From NCBI GenBank assembly GCA_017433825.1, contig JAFRGL010000025.1, positions 162,247 to 226,246 of the forward strand: 64,000 nt of DNA. Direction: 5' to 3'. Numbering within the stretch: the first letter of the stretch is position 1; every line of letters begins with the position of its first letter. The position numbers were made by a program, and so were the translations under genes. Shown piece by piece: positions 63,978 through 64,000 of this stretch. The notes beneath the pieces are model-generated. The model was not told where the DNA came from, searched no databases, and saw nothing but the letters and a program-made list of their open reading frames with translations. This stretch comes from Eubacterium sp. Lineage in GTDB: Bacteria > Bacillota > Clostridia > Lachnospirales > Lachnospiraceae.

Positions 63978-64000
63978 AACAAAAGAATAATAAATCTCAA

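Noticed and set aside
1-64000. Prophage, defence island or integrated conjugative element
   Set aside because: No integrase, transposase, phage structural, restriction or toxin-antitoxin gene was recognised; nearly all genes are housekeeping or envelope genes in conserved orders.

Overview
The window reads as chromosomal DNA of a Gram-positive anaerobe of the class Clostridia, most likely a Lachnospiraceae-type gut or rumen bacterium. This is inferred from gene content: RecU with RuvAB, zinc-type ribosomal protein L28, a GerW/YtfJ sporulation-type protein next to DUF2953, an Asp23 - FakA-like pair, the radical SAM TIGR03960 - DUF2344 - RNase E/G trio, IspH linked to an S1 protein, and unusual purine and histidine enzymes. 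Starts are preceded by strong AGGAGG-type sites, and TTG or GTG starts occur. Coding density is very high: no gap exceeds about 240 bases. I see no tRNA, rRNA, CRISPR array or recognisable transposase.

Layout. (1) 1-9016, minus strand: a histidine operon encoding a HisZ-HisG fusion, HisD, HisB and a TIM-barrel-HisI-HisE fusion. It runs on into radical SAM, DUF2344, RNase E/G and an AEC transporter cut by the window edge. (2) 9017-11224: recU, lepB and an RluA-type pseudouridine synthase. (3) 11255-24362: a purine operon in the order guaB, purE, purC, a purF-like gene, purM, purN, purO, AICAR formyltransferase, purD, purL. The last two steps to IMP are encoded by two separate genes instead of bifunctional PurH, the PurF homologue lacks the glutaminase cysteine, and the IMP dehydrogenase matches the Tritrichomonas type. 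(4) 24399-32206: rsmF, a coiled-coil protein, then mgsA-rsmD-coaD, recG, a FakA-like gene and an Asp23 gene. (5) 32382-41419: rpmB on the plus strand, then a minus-strand envelope, division and recombination block (gerW, DUF2953, a small unknown, class B PBP, FtsW/RodA/SpoVE, U32 protein, zapA, ruvB, ruvA).

(6) 41585-54436 is more accessory: a YprB-like exonuclease and a crotonase-family enzyme (plus), then on the minus strand a likely transcription unit with two zinc-ribbon membrane proteins, an M14 carboxypeptidase lipoprotein, a discoidin-like/YARHG lipoprotein and a SUV3-type helicase. An M20 amidohydrolase and a 2-hydroxyacid dehydrogenase are divergent, followed by a C39-like membrane protein and a DUF937 protein. 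(7) 54513-61649, minus: GH3 glycosidase, RpiR regulator, HI0933-type flavoprotein, cmk, ispH and an S1 protein with an Ala/Glu-rich tail. (8) 61828-64000, plus: a family 2 glycosyltransferase and an Old Yellow Enzyme gene that stops far short of family length, followed by two hairpins that may mark the edge of an inserted element.

The most unusual parts are the remodelled purine pathway with its hairpin-rich spacer, the bacterial SUV3-like helicase, the two histidine-enzyme fusions, and the broken OYE gene at the right edge. No single gene set forms a clearly new defence or mobile system.
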